Shown: positions 7,436 through 16,341 of the stretch, piece after piece | Layout: every line of letters starts with the position of its first letter | Position numbering within the stretch: position 1 is the stretch's first letter | DNA from: Bacteroidaceae bacterium | GTDB taxonomy: Bacteria > Bacteroidota > Bacteroidia > Bacteroidales > Bacteroidaceae | DNA: 64,000 nt | Assembly (NCBI GenBank): GCA_017650105.1 | Contig: JAGCFO010000006.1 | Coordinates: forward strand, 1-64,000 | Reading direction: 5' to 3' | Program-made: the position numbers and the translations under genes | Notes under the pieces: generated by a model | Databases searched by the model: none | What the model was told of the DNA's origin: nothing | The model's input: only the letters and a program-made list of their open reading frames with translations

Positions 7436-9283
7436 TTATGCGTTGAGTATTTGGGTGAAAGCATCGACAAGCTCCTGCACGATGAAGGGCTGTCCTTTCA
7501 CCTGATTGAACTGATAAGGCACAAATCCGTCGATGCGCATGCGCAGGTATCCGGCAAACTGTCCCAGATTCTGTTCTGCAACAACAACCTTGGGGTACTT
7601 CTTCAGCACCTCTGCCGTGTTGGCAGGCAGCGGATTGATGTACTTGAAATGAGCCAGAGCAACCTTGTGCCCTGCTGCATTGAGCTCTTCCATAGCAGAG
7701 TAGAGATGCCCGAAGGTGCCTCCGAAGCCCACGATGAGCAGCTCGGCATCATCCTTGCATCCATAGACGGGAACGTCGGGTACAGGAATCTTGGCAATCT
7801 TCTCAGCGCGTGCACGACACATGGCGTCGTGATTGTCAGGATCGGTAGAGATAGCTCCCGTGTTGCCATCTTTCTCCAGTCCGCCGAGGATGTGCATGAA
7901 TCCCTCACGCCCGGGGATAGCCCAGAAGCGCACGCCTGTCTCGGGATTGCGCTTGTAAGGGGTGTAGTTGTCTTTCATCTCTTCGGGTGCGTAGGGAAGC
8001 TTGATAGCAGGATAGTCGGCCAACTTGGGCAGTTTCCATGCTCCCGAGCCGTTGGCAACGAAGGCATCGGTGAGGAGCACCACAGGCGTCATGTGCTCGA
8101 GTGCTATCTTGCTTGCCTGATAGGCAGCATCGAAGCAGTCGGTGGGGCTGGCAGCGGCAATCACAGGCATGGGGCTCTCGCCGTTACGCCCGAAGAGAGC
8201 TTGCAGCAAGTCGGTCTGCTCCGACTTCGTGGGGAGCCCCGTGGAAGGGCCTCCGCGCTGCACGTCGATAACCACGAGTGGCAGCTCCTGGATGACAGCA
8301 AGGTTCATAGCCTCGCTCTTGAGGCAGATGCCTGGGCCTGACGTGGAGGTGACGGCAAGGGCTCCGGCAAACGAGGCTCCTATTGCCGAGGCGCAGCCTG
8401 AGATTTCGTCCTCGCACTGCACGGTGATGACACCAAGGCTCTTGTGCTTCGACAGTTCATGAAGGATGTCGGTAGCGGGAGTGATGGGATAGGAGCCGAG
8501 GAACAGCTTGAGGCCTGCCTTCTCGGCAGCGGCGATGAGCCCGTAGGCTGTGGCTTTGTTGCCGCTGATATCCATGTATCTGCCGGGAACCTTCACCTTC
8601 GACTCGATGGAGTAGGTGTTGGCAACGCTGGCATGAGTGTTGTGCCCGTAGTCATAGCCGGCATGAATGACACGGATGTTGGCTTCGGCAACGGCAGGCT
8701 TCTTGGCAAACTTTGTGCGCAGGTAGTTCTCTGCTATCGACAAGTCGCGGTTGAAGAGCCAGCATACCAGGCCCAGCGCAAACATGTTGCGGCACTTGAG
8801 CATCGCCTTGTTGTCCATGCCGCTGTCTGCGAGGCAGTCCTTCACCATCTGCGAGATGGGAGCGGCAATGACATCCTGCTTGATGCCCATCTCCTCAATG
8901 GGGTTGTCGGTCTTGAACTCGGCTTTGTCGAGGTCGGTCTTGCGGAAGCAGTCGGTGTCGATGATGATGCATGCCGTAGGCTTGGCAAACTTGTACTGTG
9001 TCTTCAGCGCTGCGGCATTCATGGCAACGAGCACGTCGCACAGGTCGCCTGGGGTGTAGACCTTGTCGGCTCCCACGTGGATCTGAAAGCCTGAAACTCC
9101 TGTCAGCGAGCCTTGCGGGGCACGTATGTCGGCAGGATAGTCGGGAAACGTGCTGATGTCGTTTCCCACAGTAGCAGAAATGGTGGAGAAGATGTTGCCG
9201 GCAAGCTGCATTCCATCGCCGGAGTCGCCCGAGAAGCGCACTATCACCTGCTCCAGTTCTTTTACAACGGGTTGATCACTCAT
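7436..9283 (-). CDS. korA: 2-oxoglutarate:ferredoxin oxidoreductase, fused gamma-alpha subunit
   Basis: 615 aa. The N-terminal about 190 residues form the gamma domain (VRFSGDSGDGMQLAGN start). The rest is the alpha (pyrimidine-binding) domain, with GSYPITPATDILHELSKHK, CEDEISGCASAIGASFAGA, TSTSGPGICLKSEA and a C-terminal transketolase-like domain (GGTFGHLYSAMEEL). The gamma-alpha fusion is usual for the KorA/OorA type in Bacteroidota. It forms an operon with korB and ends at the hairpin at 6335-6363. Confidence 0.92.
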   Translation of the reverse strand: MSDQPVVKELEQVIVRFSGDSGDGMQLAGNIFSTISATVGNDISTFPDYPADIRAPQGSLTGVSGFQIHVGADKVYTPGDLCDVLVAMNAAALKTQYKFAKPTACIIIDTDCFRKTDLDKAEFKTDNPIEEMGIKQDVIAAPISQMVKDCLADSGMDNKAMLKCRNMFALGLVCWLFNRDLSIAENYLRTKFAKKPAVAEANIRVIHAGYDYGHNTHASVANTYSIESKVKVPGRYMDISGNKATAYGLIAAAEKAGLKLFLGSYPITPATDILHELSKHKSLGVITVQCEDEISGCASAIGASFAGALAVTSTSGPGICLKSEAMNLAVIQELPLVVIDVQRGGPSTGLPTKSEQTDLLQALFGRNGESPMPVIAAASPTDCFDAAYQASKIALEHMTPVVLLTDAFVANGSGAWKLPKLADYPAIKLPYAPEEMKDNYTPYKRNPETGVRFWAIPGREGFMHILGGLEKDGNTGAISTDPDNHDAMCRARAEKIAKIPVPDVPVYGCKDDAELLIVGFGGTFGHLYSAMEELNAAGHKVALAHFKYINPLPANTAEVLKKYPKVVVAEQNLGQFAGYLRMRIDGFVPYQFNQVKGQPFIVQELVDAFTQILNA

Positions 9284-9380
9284 GATGATTTCTCTTTTTT
9301 CTGTTGTGTGATTTTATGTGGTTTTGAAAAAGGTTTGCAAAGATAGGGATTTTTTGTTAAGACGAGAAGGCATCGCGTGC

Positions 9381-9476
9381 TATTTGTTCTCCATACGGAA
9401 TTATTTGTTCTCCATACGGAATTATTTGTTCTCCAGCGCGCGATATTTGTTCTCCATACGATGCTGATGTCTCTGC
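9381..9476. repeat. 21-bp-pitch TTGTTCTCC array (site 1)
   Basis: TTCTCC cores start at 9387, 9408, 9429 and 9450, with a decayed CTCTGC at 9471, each exactly 21 bp apart. Spacers between cores are ATACGGAAT..., the same again, and AGCGCGCGA. Lies between the 3' end of the GH92 gene and the 5' end of korA. The 7-residue periodic peptide it would encode is a by-product of the 21-bp period. Confidence 0.85.
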
Positions 9477-9498
9477 ATACACGATGCCGGACTCTCTC

Positions 9499-12400
9499 TT
9501 ATTCCCACAGCATTTCGTCGACGAAGAAGAAGGCTGGCGTGCCTGCTCCAACGTGCCATTCGGGGATGGTGCCGAAGGTGTGGACAACCATCTGCAGATA
9601 GCGTGCCTGCACGGGAGAAGCGGGTGTGACGAAAAGATCGTGGCACTGAATCTCCGTATCGGCAGGGTCAACGTTGTGCGAAACGGTGCCGAGGCTCTGG
9701 AACTGCTTCCCGTCTTCCGAAACGAGGAACTCCACGTCGCGCGGCATCCATATCCACGAGCCGACATCCTGCAGGAATCCGGCTCCCACGCGGCTCAAGG
9801 GCTGCGCGAATCCGAGGTCGACGGTAGCATGCAAGTCGGTGCCCACATAGCCCTGCCAGCCTCCCGTGCGCCAGTTGGTAGTGCCGCGGAAACCATCTAT
9901 GAGAGCTTCGCTGCCTCCTGCTGTGTAGTTTCGATGGAAGCGCTCGCCCAGCGTGATGGAGAGGTTCTTGTCGACTCGGTCAATGCGAGTGGTAACAGGG
10001 AACGAGAGACGTCCCGAGGGCTCGTAGTAGAAGGCGTCGATGCAGCAGCGCTTGTCGACGGAGATGGGAGTGGAATAAGGTACGTAGGGGATGGTGTCGC
10101 TATTGTCGTAGAGGCTACGCACGCGGTAGAAGAGCAGCCCGTCGGGCTGTCCTTTCTCAACGGTAACTACCGCAGAGCCATCCTTAATCATGGTGTTTGT
10201 TGCCGTAAACCAGGGGGAGGTGGGTGCTGCAAACTCCGAGGGCGAGGAGGTGATGTAGCGGTTGTCCTCTTCTACGCCGTAGTCGGCAGAAGGCTTGCTG
10301 CCGAGGGTGAAGGTGATGACGCCTCCGTTGAGCAGCTCGGAGTGATTGATATAGGAACGCAGGGCGTTGGTGCTTCCGGGCACGTCGAGGCGCTGCACGT
10401 AGATGCCGTCTCGGGTGTTAGACTTGATGGTTGTCGTTGTGCCGTCTTCCAGATGGATGGTTGCCTGCTTGAAGTGAGGCGAGCCCACAGCGTAGGATGT
10501 CTTGCCCGGGCATACGGGATAGAAGCCGAGGGTGCTGAAGATGTACCAAGCCGACATCTGCCCGCAGTCATCGTTGCCGCAGAGTCCGTCGGGCACGGGC
10601 TGGTAGAACAGATCTGTTACTTGATGCACCACTTCTGCCGTGCGCCAGGGACGTCCTGCAGCATCGAAGAGATAAGCGTCGTGGTGACTCGGCTCATTGC
10701 CGTGAGCATACTGCCCGATGAGTCCCGTGATGTCGCTCTGCTCACGCCCCGTCGTTTCCGAAGGAGCGCTGAAGAGGGCATCCAGCTTGTCGCCATAGGC
10801 TTTGTCGCCTCCCAAGAGGGCGATATGATCCTTGATGTTGTGCTGCACGTGGAAACTGTATTGCCACGAGTTGGCTTCGGTGAAGTGGCTGTTGACTTCG
10901 GTAGGATCGAAGGGCGTGAGCCAAATGCCGCGCACCTTGGGGCGCATGAAGCCTGTGGAGGGGTCAAAGATGTTGCGATAGTAAAGCGCGCTCTTGTAAA
11001 ACTCTGCTGCTATTTCCTTGTATCCCAGTTTGTCGGCAACCGTTGCGATGCACCAGTCGTCGTAGCAGTATTCCAGAGTCTTCGATACCGACTCGTGCTC
11101 CTTGTCGGGATTGACGAAACCCTCCTTGTGGAATATGTCGATGCCGAACTCTTCCTTGCGCGTGCTCTCCAGCATAGCGAGGAACAGCTCTTCCATCTCC
11201 TTGTCGGAGAGGGTGATACCCTTCATCCAGGCGTCAGCAATCACGGAGATGGAATGATAGCCAATCATGCAGTTCGTTTCGTTGCGGTGAAGTTCCCAGA
11301 TAGGCAGCTTGCCGCATTCGCGGTAGATGCAGAGGAAGGAATAGAGGAAGTCTTTGGTGCGTTCCTGCTCGATGATGCTGAAGAGAGGGTGCAAGGCGCG
11401 GTAAGTGTCCCACAGCGAGAAGACGGTGTACTGCTCGTGCTCCTTGCTGACGTGCACCTTGCCGTCCATTCCGCGATATTCGCCGTTGACGTCAGAGAAG
11501 AGGCAGGGGGCGATAGCGGTGTGATACAGGGCGGTGTAGAACGACGTGAGCTGCTCCTTTGCCTTGAAGACGGTTCCGTCGGTGCCTCTCACGCGGTCCT
11601 CAGCTTTCACCTCAATCTTATTGAGGAATTGGTTCCACGCAGCTTTGGCGCCTGCGTATGTCTTGCTGAACTGCTTCTTGAAGTTCTTCTCGCCCGGCTC
11701 GTTTGCCAATTCGCTGCGGAGGTTGAGGCGCGCATTCTCTTCGGAAACGGAGCTGATGCCCACGCGCACGTAGACGCTCTTCTTTTTTCCGAAGTGGAGC
11801 AGCGCCTTCAGGGGGCGCGAGAAGGTTTCGCTACGCGAGGCACGCACCCGAGCTTCCTCGGTGGTAACCTCAACGAAGGGCTCCGAGAACTCGGCATAGA
11901 AGTACACCGACTGGTCTCCTGCCCAGAAGCGCGAGCGTCGCAAGCCGCTGATGGTATGGTCGTCCACCTTTTTCAGGTAGCCGTCGATGAGCTCTTCTCT
12001 GTGCGTGAGGTCGATGATTACCTCGTTGTCGGCTGCTGCCTTGTTGGTGTAGACGTAGTGATGCATTGCAGCGCGGCGCCCGGTAGTGAGCTCGGCGTTT
12101 ACTCCCCAGCGCTTCAGGTTCACGCTGTAGTAGCCGGCTTTGGCTATTTCGTCCTTGCCTCCGTGAGAGTACTCCGAGCGATAGTCGTCACCGTTAATGC
12201 TCTTTGCTGAATAGTCGGCGACAGGCATGAAGAGGATGTCGCACAAGTCGGCACATCCCGTACCGTTGAGGTGAGTGTGGCTGAAGCCGTAGATGGAGGG
12301 CTCGTCGTAGTGATAGCCCGAGCATACTTCCCACCCCTCCAAGCCGTTGTCGGGGCTCAGCTGTATCATTCCGAAGGGATAAGTGGCGCCCGGGAAGGTG

Positions 12401-12531
12401 TGTCCCGTGAATGCGGTACCTATCATCGGGTCGACATACTTTGTTAGATCGGCTCCACCCTTAGCGAAGCCTACAGCGCTGGCTGACAGCATGATTGCCA
12501 GCAAAACGATAGTTTTACGAAAGACTTTCAT
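9499..12531 (-). CDS. GH92 alpha-mannosidase with discoidin-like C-terminus
   Basis: 1010 aa, signal peptide (MKVFRKTIVLLAIMLSASAVGFA). GH92 enzymes are Ca2+-dependent exo-acting alpha-mannosidases that trim N-glycans or yeast mannan. The N-terminal signature YVDPMIGT...GHTFPGATYPFGMIQLSPD is present. So are the catalytic-domain marks ELHRNETNCMIGYHS, YCYDDWCIA and GNDDCGQMSAWYIFSTLGFYP (about 650-670). Residues about 750-1010 are an extension with a hexosaminidase-C-like piece and an F5/8-type-C-like module (RVGAGFLQDVGSWIWMPRDVEFLVSEDG). Likely periplasmic or surface. There is no susCD nearby, so it is not in an obvious PUL. Mannose linkage preference is not readable here. Confidence 0.92.
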   Translation of the reverse strand: MKVFRKTIVLLAIMLSASAVGFAKGGADLTKYVDPMIGTAFTGHTFPGATYPFGMIQLSPDNGLEGWEVCSGYHYDEPSIYGFSHTHLNGTGCADLCDILFMPVADYSAKSINGDDYRSEYSHGGKDEIAKAGYYSVNLKRWGVNAELTTGRRAAMHHYVYTNKAAADNEVIIDLTHREELIDGYLKKVDDHTISGLRRSRFWAGDQSVYFYAEFSEPFVEVTTEEARVRASRSETFSRPLKALLHFGKKKSVYVRVGISSVSEENARLNLRSELANEPGEKNFKKQFSKTYAGAKAAWNQFLNKIEVKAEDRVRGTDGTVFKAKEQLTSFYTALYHTAIAPCLFSDVNGEYRGMDGKVHVSKEHEQYTVFSLWDTYRALHPLFSIIEQERTKDFLYSFLCIYRECGKLPIWELHRNETNCMIGYHSISVIADAWMKGITLSDKEMEELFLAMLESTRKEEFGIDIFHKEGFVNPDKEHESVSKTLEYCYDDWCIATVADKLGYKEIAAEFYKSALYYRNIFDPSTGFMRPKVRGIWLTPFDPTEVNSHFTEANSWQYSFHVQHNIKDHIALLGGDKAYGDKLDALFSAPSETTGREQSDITGLIGQYAHGNEPSHHDAYLFDAAGRPWRTAEVVHQVTDLFYQPVPDGLCGNDDCGQMSAWYIFSTLGFYPVCPGKTSYAVGSPHFKQATIHLEDGTTTTIKSNTRDGIYVQRLDVPGSTNALRSYINHSELLNGGVITFTLGSKPSADYGVEEDNRYITSSPSEFAAPTSPWFTATNTMIKDGSAVVTVEKGQPDGLLFYRVRSLYDNSDTIPYVPYSTPISVDKRCCIDAFYYEPSGRLSFPVTTRIDRVDKNLSITLGERFHRNYTAGGSEALIDGFRGTTNWRTGGWQGYVGTDLHATVDLGFAQPLSRVGAGFLQDVGSWIWMPRDVEFLVSEDGKQFQSLGTVSHNVDPADTEIQCHDLFVTPASPVQARYLQMVVHTFGTIPEWHVGAGTPAFFFVDEMLWE

Positions 12532-12553
12532 GATATAAAATTCAATTTGGTGT

Positions 12554-12561
12554 CAAAAGTA
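12554..12561 (-). promoter_or_regulatory. -7 box TACTTTTG for the GH92 gene
   Basis: Reads TACTTTTG on the minus strand, giving a leader of about 17-20 nt before the ATG at 12531. No TTTG at 19 bp. Confidence 0.5.
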
Positions 12562-12729
12562 GTGAAAAGCGCACATACGCGCAAGAAAAAGGGCAGAAAT
12601 ATTTCCCTCGCCCGTTTTCGCGAAATCTGCCTCGTGCCTCGTGCCCTGAAGCGCAGAGAGGGATTCGGAGAGAGCATTTTCGGTTTTCCCAAGAAGGCAT
12701 TTCCTCTCCCCGAAAACGGGCATGAAATT

Positions 12730-12888
12730 ATGAAGAAGGAATCGCGCGAGATGAAGAAAGCATATCGCCGTATGAAGAAGGGAAAATTTTTTATTTGTTC
12801 TCGAAAATATTTTTTGGAGAAGGGAAAAAAATTTATGAAGAAGGGAAAAAATTTTTTGGGCAAAGAAAAAATCTTTTTCGAGAAGGAA
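12730..12888. repeat. 21-bp-pitch GAAGAA/GGAGAA array (site 2)
   Basis: Cores at 12732, 12753, 12774, 12816, 12837, 12858 (decayed GGGCAA) and 12879 fall on one 21-bp grid. The slot near 12795 holds the opposite orientation (TTGTTCTCG). Spacers include TCGCGCGAGAT, CATATCGCCGTAT and AAATTTTTT-type blocks. It occupies most of the 392-bp gap between GH92 and the alpha/beta hydrolase, which has no gene. Confidence 0.85.
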
Positions 12889-12923
12889 AAACGAACTCTT
12901 TTCCTGAGAAGATTTTCTTCTGC

Positions 12924-13610
12924 TCAAGAGGGCATCAGGAAGCGCAAAACCACCTCGTTGAATTCCTTCGGATGCTTGTTTGCCACAAAGTGGTCCCCTT
13001 CCGCGAAAGTGAGTATGGCGCCAGGTATACTGCTGGCTATCAGGCGCGTGTGCTCCTCCTTTATCATATCGTTTGTGCCTGCTATCACTAGCGTAGGCAT
13101 CGTCAAGCGCTGCAGAGCCGAGGGTTCCACGTGGGGCTCGTTCACCATTAGTCCCAGCATCTCGGCATGCTGCTTTGCGCCTGAGCCGAAGGTGCTGAAA
13201 AAGCGCGCCACACGGTAGCCTATCACAATGGGAATCTGCACGTTCCTCTTCACTCCCGAGGGAGAGAGGTTGGCTCCGTTCAGAATCAGTTTCGACACGC
13301 GCTCGGGGTGCTCCAGAGCAAACTCCAAAGCGATGTTTCCCCCGTCGGAGAACCCCAGCAGGATGGCTTTCGGCAAGCACATTCGGTCCATAAACGCCAG
13401 CAGGTCAAGGGCAAACTGCCGTATGGAGAAGGGAGCCGTTCCGCGCGGAGTTTTCCCGTGCCCGCGTGTGTCGAGGGCAAACACCCTGAAATGCTTGGCA
13501 AACACATCCGTCTGGTGCTCAAAGTAGGAGTTGTCTTCCCCGTTGCCGTGCAAGAGGATAAGCGCCTCGCCCTCTCCCTTTTCCACAAAATGATGCTCTA
13601 TGTCTATCAT
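12924..13610 (-). CDS. Alpha/beta-fold hydrolase
   Basis: 228 aa. The oxyanion-hole region is LILLHGNGEDNSYFE, the nucleophile elbow is LLGFSDGGNIALEFAL (Ser in GxSxGG, near residue 92), and the catalytic His is in FAEGDHFVANKHP near the C-terminus. No signal peptide, so cytosolic. The family covers esterases, lipases and haloperoxidase-like enzymes, and the substrate is unknown. Its start is 12 bp from the stop of the next gene upstream, so the two are probably co-transcribed. Confidence 0.85.
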   Translation of the reverse strand: MIDIEHHFVEKGEGEALILLHGNGEDNSYFEHQTDVFAKHFRVFALDTRGHGKTPRGTAPFSIRQFALDLLAFMDRMCLPKAILLGFSDGGNIALEFALEHPERVSKLILNGANLSPSGVKRNVQIPIVIGYRVARFFSTFGSGAKQHAEMLGLMVNEPHVEPSALQRLTMPTLVIAGTNDMIKEEHTRLIASSIPGAILTFAEGDHFVANKHPKEFNEVVLRFLMPS

Positions 13611-13622
13611 CGTGCCTACTCC

Positions 13623-15353
13623 TTATCTCTTGCTTGCTGCAGGCTCTCCGCGCTGCTGCACCTCAGCCATAACGCGCAGGAAATTAAGTCCCCACACCTT
13701 TTCGATGTCTTCCTCCGTCAGCCCTTCGGCAAACAGCCGGCGCGTGATGTTCATCACTTCCGAAGCATCGGCGCACCCGATGATTCCTCCGTCTCCGTCA
13801 AAGTCGGTTCCTATGCCCACGTGGGCTATTCCCGCAACGTCTATCATATGCATGATGTGGCGCACGGCATCGTCAACAGTCGCTCCTCCCTCTTTTCGGA
13901 TAAATCCGTCGTAGAGGCACACCTGAGCCACGCCCCCGCACTCTCTGAGCGCGCGGAGTTGATCATCCGTAAGGTTGCGCGGATGATTGCACAGGGCTCG
14001 GCTGCTGCTGTGACTGCAGACGATGGGAGTGGAGCTTGTGGCAAGGGCATCGTAGAAGCTCTGCTCTGCCACGTGCGACAAATCTACCATCATGCCTACG
14101 CGATTCATCTCCTTCACAACTTCTCTTCCGAAGTCGCTGAGCCCCCGATGGGTAAACGTGGGCTCATTGTCGCGTGGGCGAGCCGAAGCGCAAATGGCAT
14201 TGTTGCCGTTGTGGCAAAGCGTCATATATACTACACCCCGCTGCCTGAAATGCTTCACGAGCGATAGGTCTTCTCCTATGGCGTAGCCGTTTTCGATGCC
14301 GAGCATGATGGATTTCTTCCCTTCCTTTTTATTCTTGAAAAGGTCGGCAGGCGTGTGAGCGATAGCTATGCGCGAAGGGTTGTCGGCAGCCAGCTGCTCG
14401 ATGCCGTCAAGCAGGGCTTCTGCCTTCTGCGTAGTTGCTGCGTAGTCGTAGTGCCCGGGCATGTCTTGCTGCAGGTAGGCAACCATGATGGTAGCGTCGA
14501 GATGTCCGTCTGTCATGTTGGGAAGATTCACCAAGATGCGCGAGTCACGCTCGTTGAAGTGGATTCCCTCGTGGAAAAACATGGGAGTGTCGCAATGCGT
14601 ATCGAGCGTGAGGTGTTGCCTGTGGAAACGGCGCGTGCGTGCAAATTTGGAAGCCTCATCCGTAAGCCAACGGAAAAGGGGAAGCATCGATTCGTCACCT
14701 CCCAGTATCATACATTCCGGATGCCACTGAACTCCCAGGAGGGGCTTCCCCTCTATGCTTTCTACAGCCTCGGGAATGTTGTCGGTCGACAGGGCTGAGA
14801 TGCGGAAGCCGGGTGCTGCCTCGCGCACCGACTGATGATGAAAGCTGTTGACAGGCAGCATGAAGCCCTCCGGATGGCCCATGATGCGCGAGAGCAACGT
14901 GCCGGGAAGAATGCTGACGTCGTGGGAAGTCATGTATCGCTCTGTTTCCTGACTGTGGGGTATCTGAGCTTTCGCCTGCACATAGATATCCTGCCAGAGC
15001 TTTCCGCCGAGAGCAGCTGTCATCATCTGCACTCCTCTGCAGATGCCGAGCACGGGCATCTGCTTGCGCACAGCTTTCTGCATAAGGGGCCACTCTTGTT
15101 CATCGCGCGGGATGTTCGGCTCTCCTACCTCGGGCAGGGGCTCTTCGCCCAACAGAGAGGAAGCGATGTCGCCTCCTCCGCTGAAGATAATCCCATCAAC
15201 ACGCTCGAGCATGTCGTCGAGCGCCTTCTCCTCGCTGAAGGGAGGCACAATGAGGGGGATTCCTCCTGCTGCCAGCACCGACTGGTAGTATCCCTCGAGC
15301 ATAGTGCACTTGCCTTCCGCGTAGTTTCCAGTAATAGCAATAATCGGTTTCAT
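13623..15353 (-). CDS. Fusion of class-I glutamine amidotransferase-like hydrolase (C26) and M19 dipeptidase
   Basis: 576 aa starting at MKPIIAITGNYAEG. An in-frame upstream extension to 15584 lacks family similarity and overlaps the terminator of the next gene. Residues 1-240 are a PuuD-like gamma-glutamyl hydrolase domain with nucleophile Cys in VLGICRGVQMMTA and His/Glu in GVQWHPE. Residues about 250-576 are a renal/membrane-dipeptidase (M19) zinc domain: DTHCDTPMFF, SLVKHF, GLSDFGREVVKEMNRVGMMVDLSH, VCSHSSSRALCNHPRNLTD. The pair suggests stepwise breakdown of gamma-glutamyl peptides such as glutathione derivatives, then Cys-Gly-type dipeptides. That pathway is inference. No signal peptide is seen. 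Confidence 0.85.
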   Translation of the reverse strand: MKPIIAITGNYAEGKCTMLEGYYQSVLAAGGIPLIVPPFSEEKALDDMLERVDGIIFSGGGDIASSLLGEEPLPEVGEPNIPRDEQEWPLMQKAVRKQMPVLGICRGVQMMTAALGGKLWQDIYVQAKAQIPHSQETERYMTSHDVSILPGTLLSRIMGHPEGFMLPVNSFHHQSVREAAPGFRISALSTDNIPEAVESIEGKPLLGVQWHPECMILGGDESMLPLFRWLTDEASKFARTRRFHRQHLTLDTHCDTPMFFHEGIHFNERDSRILVNLPNMTDGHLDATIMVAYLQQDMPGHYDYAATTQKAEALLDGIEQLAADNPSRIAIAHTPADLFKNKKEGKKSIMLGIENGYAIGEDLSLVKHFRQRGVVYMTLCHNGNNAICASARPRDNEPTFTHRGLSDFGREVVKEMNRVGMMVDLSHVAEQSFYDALATSSTPIVCSHSSSRALCNHPRNLTDDQLRALRECGGVAQVCLYDGFIRKEGGATVDDAVRHIMHMIDVAGIAHVGIGTDFDGDGGIIGCADASEVMNITRRLFAEGLTEEDIEKVWGLNFLRVMAEVQQRGEPAASKR

Positions 15354-15398
15354 TGAAACAAAGGTACTCCTTTTTCTTTTAAGGTGTATGCAAAAAGC

Positions 15399-15435
15399 AA
15401 AAAAAATGCGGGAAATCCTCAAAAGGACTTCCCGC
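15399..15435 (-). terminator. Terminator after the FKBP lipoprotein gene
   Basis: GCGGGAAATCCT-CAAA-AGGACTTCCCGC (15408-15435) has an 11-bp stem with one mismatch. On the minus strand eight T follow. It ends the two-gene FKBP operon. Confidence 0.8.
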
Positions 15436-15462
15436 AAGTTGATAATAAGCGCTTTTCTCTGA

Positions 15463-16329
15463 TTACTTCTCGATGCTGAGCAGATCAACTTCGAATACGA
15501 GAGTGGAGAAGGGCTTGATTTGTCCCTGATTGCGCTCTCCGTAAGCCAGATCCTGAGGAATGAAGAGCTCCCACTTGGAACCAACAGGCATCATGGTGAG
15601 GGCTTCAGTCCAACCGGTGATTACCTGATTTGCGCGGAAGGTTGTAGGATCGTTACGCTTGTAGCTGCTGTCGAACTCGGTGCCGTCGATGAGGGTTCCG
15701 CGATAGTTTACCTTCACCTTGTCGGTCTTGGTAGGAATCTCGCCCTTGCCTTCGGTGATGATTCTGTAGCAGAGTCCGCTCTCGGTCTTAATCACGCCGG
15801 GAACCTTAGCGATGCTGTCCATGAAGGCTTCGCCGGCAGCTTTGTTAGCGCCGAACTCAACCATAAGGCTCTCCTTGTGGAACTCTTCCATCAGGCGCTG
15901 TGCAGTGGACTGAGCTTCTGCTGCATCCATCTTCATGTCTTTGCCTGTGGCACCTGCGAGGAAACCTGCGAGGAAGTTGTCAACATCAAGAGTCTTGGTG
16001 CTGTCAGTACCGAAAGCTTCGCGGCTTACACCGGGGATGATTTGGTTAGCTACCTGCTGGCCGATTTGAATGCCAGAGAGATAAGCGTTCTGCTTGGCGT
16101 TGTCACCAGCCTTTACGCCTTCGAGGACACCCTTTACGAAGTTGTCCATATAGGTAGTATCAACACCCATTCTGTTAACGAGATAATCTTTCAGACCCTG
16201 AGTCTGAGCGATTCCCATAGAGTAAGACAAAGTATCAACCTTGTCGGAGATGTTTGCTTTGGGGGCTGTCTGGCAGGAAGCAAGAACTGCCATGATGGCT
16301 ACGGCCATCAGAAAGAATGACTTTTTCAT
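15463..16329 (-). CDS. FKBP-type peptidyl-prolyl isomerase, lipoprotein (FkpA/Mip-like)
   Basis: 288 aa. A lipoprotein signal with the lipobox LASC (Cys about residue 19) anchors it to a membrane, probably facing the periplasm. Residues 25-175 hold the FKBP_N dimerisation part (SYSMGIAQTQGLKDYL). Residues about 190-288 form the FKBP domain (VKVNYRGTLIDGTEFDSSY, GWTEALTMMPVGSKWELFIPQDLAYGE). Role: folding of exported proteins. It is 12 bp behind the second FKBP gene and transcribed with it. Confidence 0.92.
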   Translation of the reverse strand: MKKSFFLMAVAIMAVLASCQTAPKANISDKVDTLSYSMGIAQTQGLKDYLVNRMGVDTTYMDNFVKGVLEGVKAGDNAKQNAYLSGIQIGQQVANQIIPGVSREAFGTDSTKTLDVDNFLAGFLAGATGKDMKMDAAEAQSTAQRLMEEFHKESLMVEFGANKAAGEAFMDSIAKVPGVIKTESGLCYRIITEGKGEIPTKTDKVKVNYRGTLIDGTEFDSSYKRNDPTTFRANQVITGWTEALTMMPVGSKWELFIPQDLAYGERNQGQIKPFSTLVFEVDLLSIEK

Positions 16330-16341
16330 TTTCGTTTGATA

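Noticed and set aside
9484..12210. 908-aa open frame on the plus strand
   Set aside because: Exactly antisense to the GH92 gene, which has a signal peptide and family motifs.
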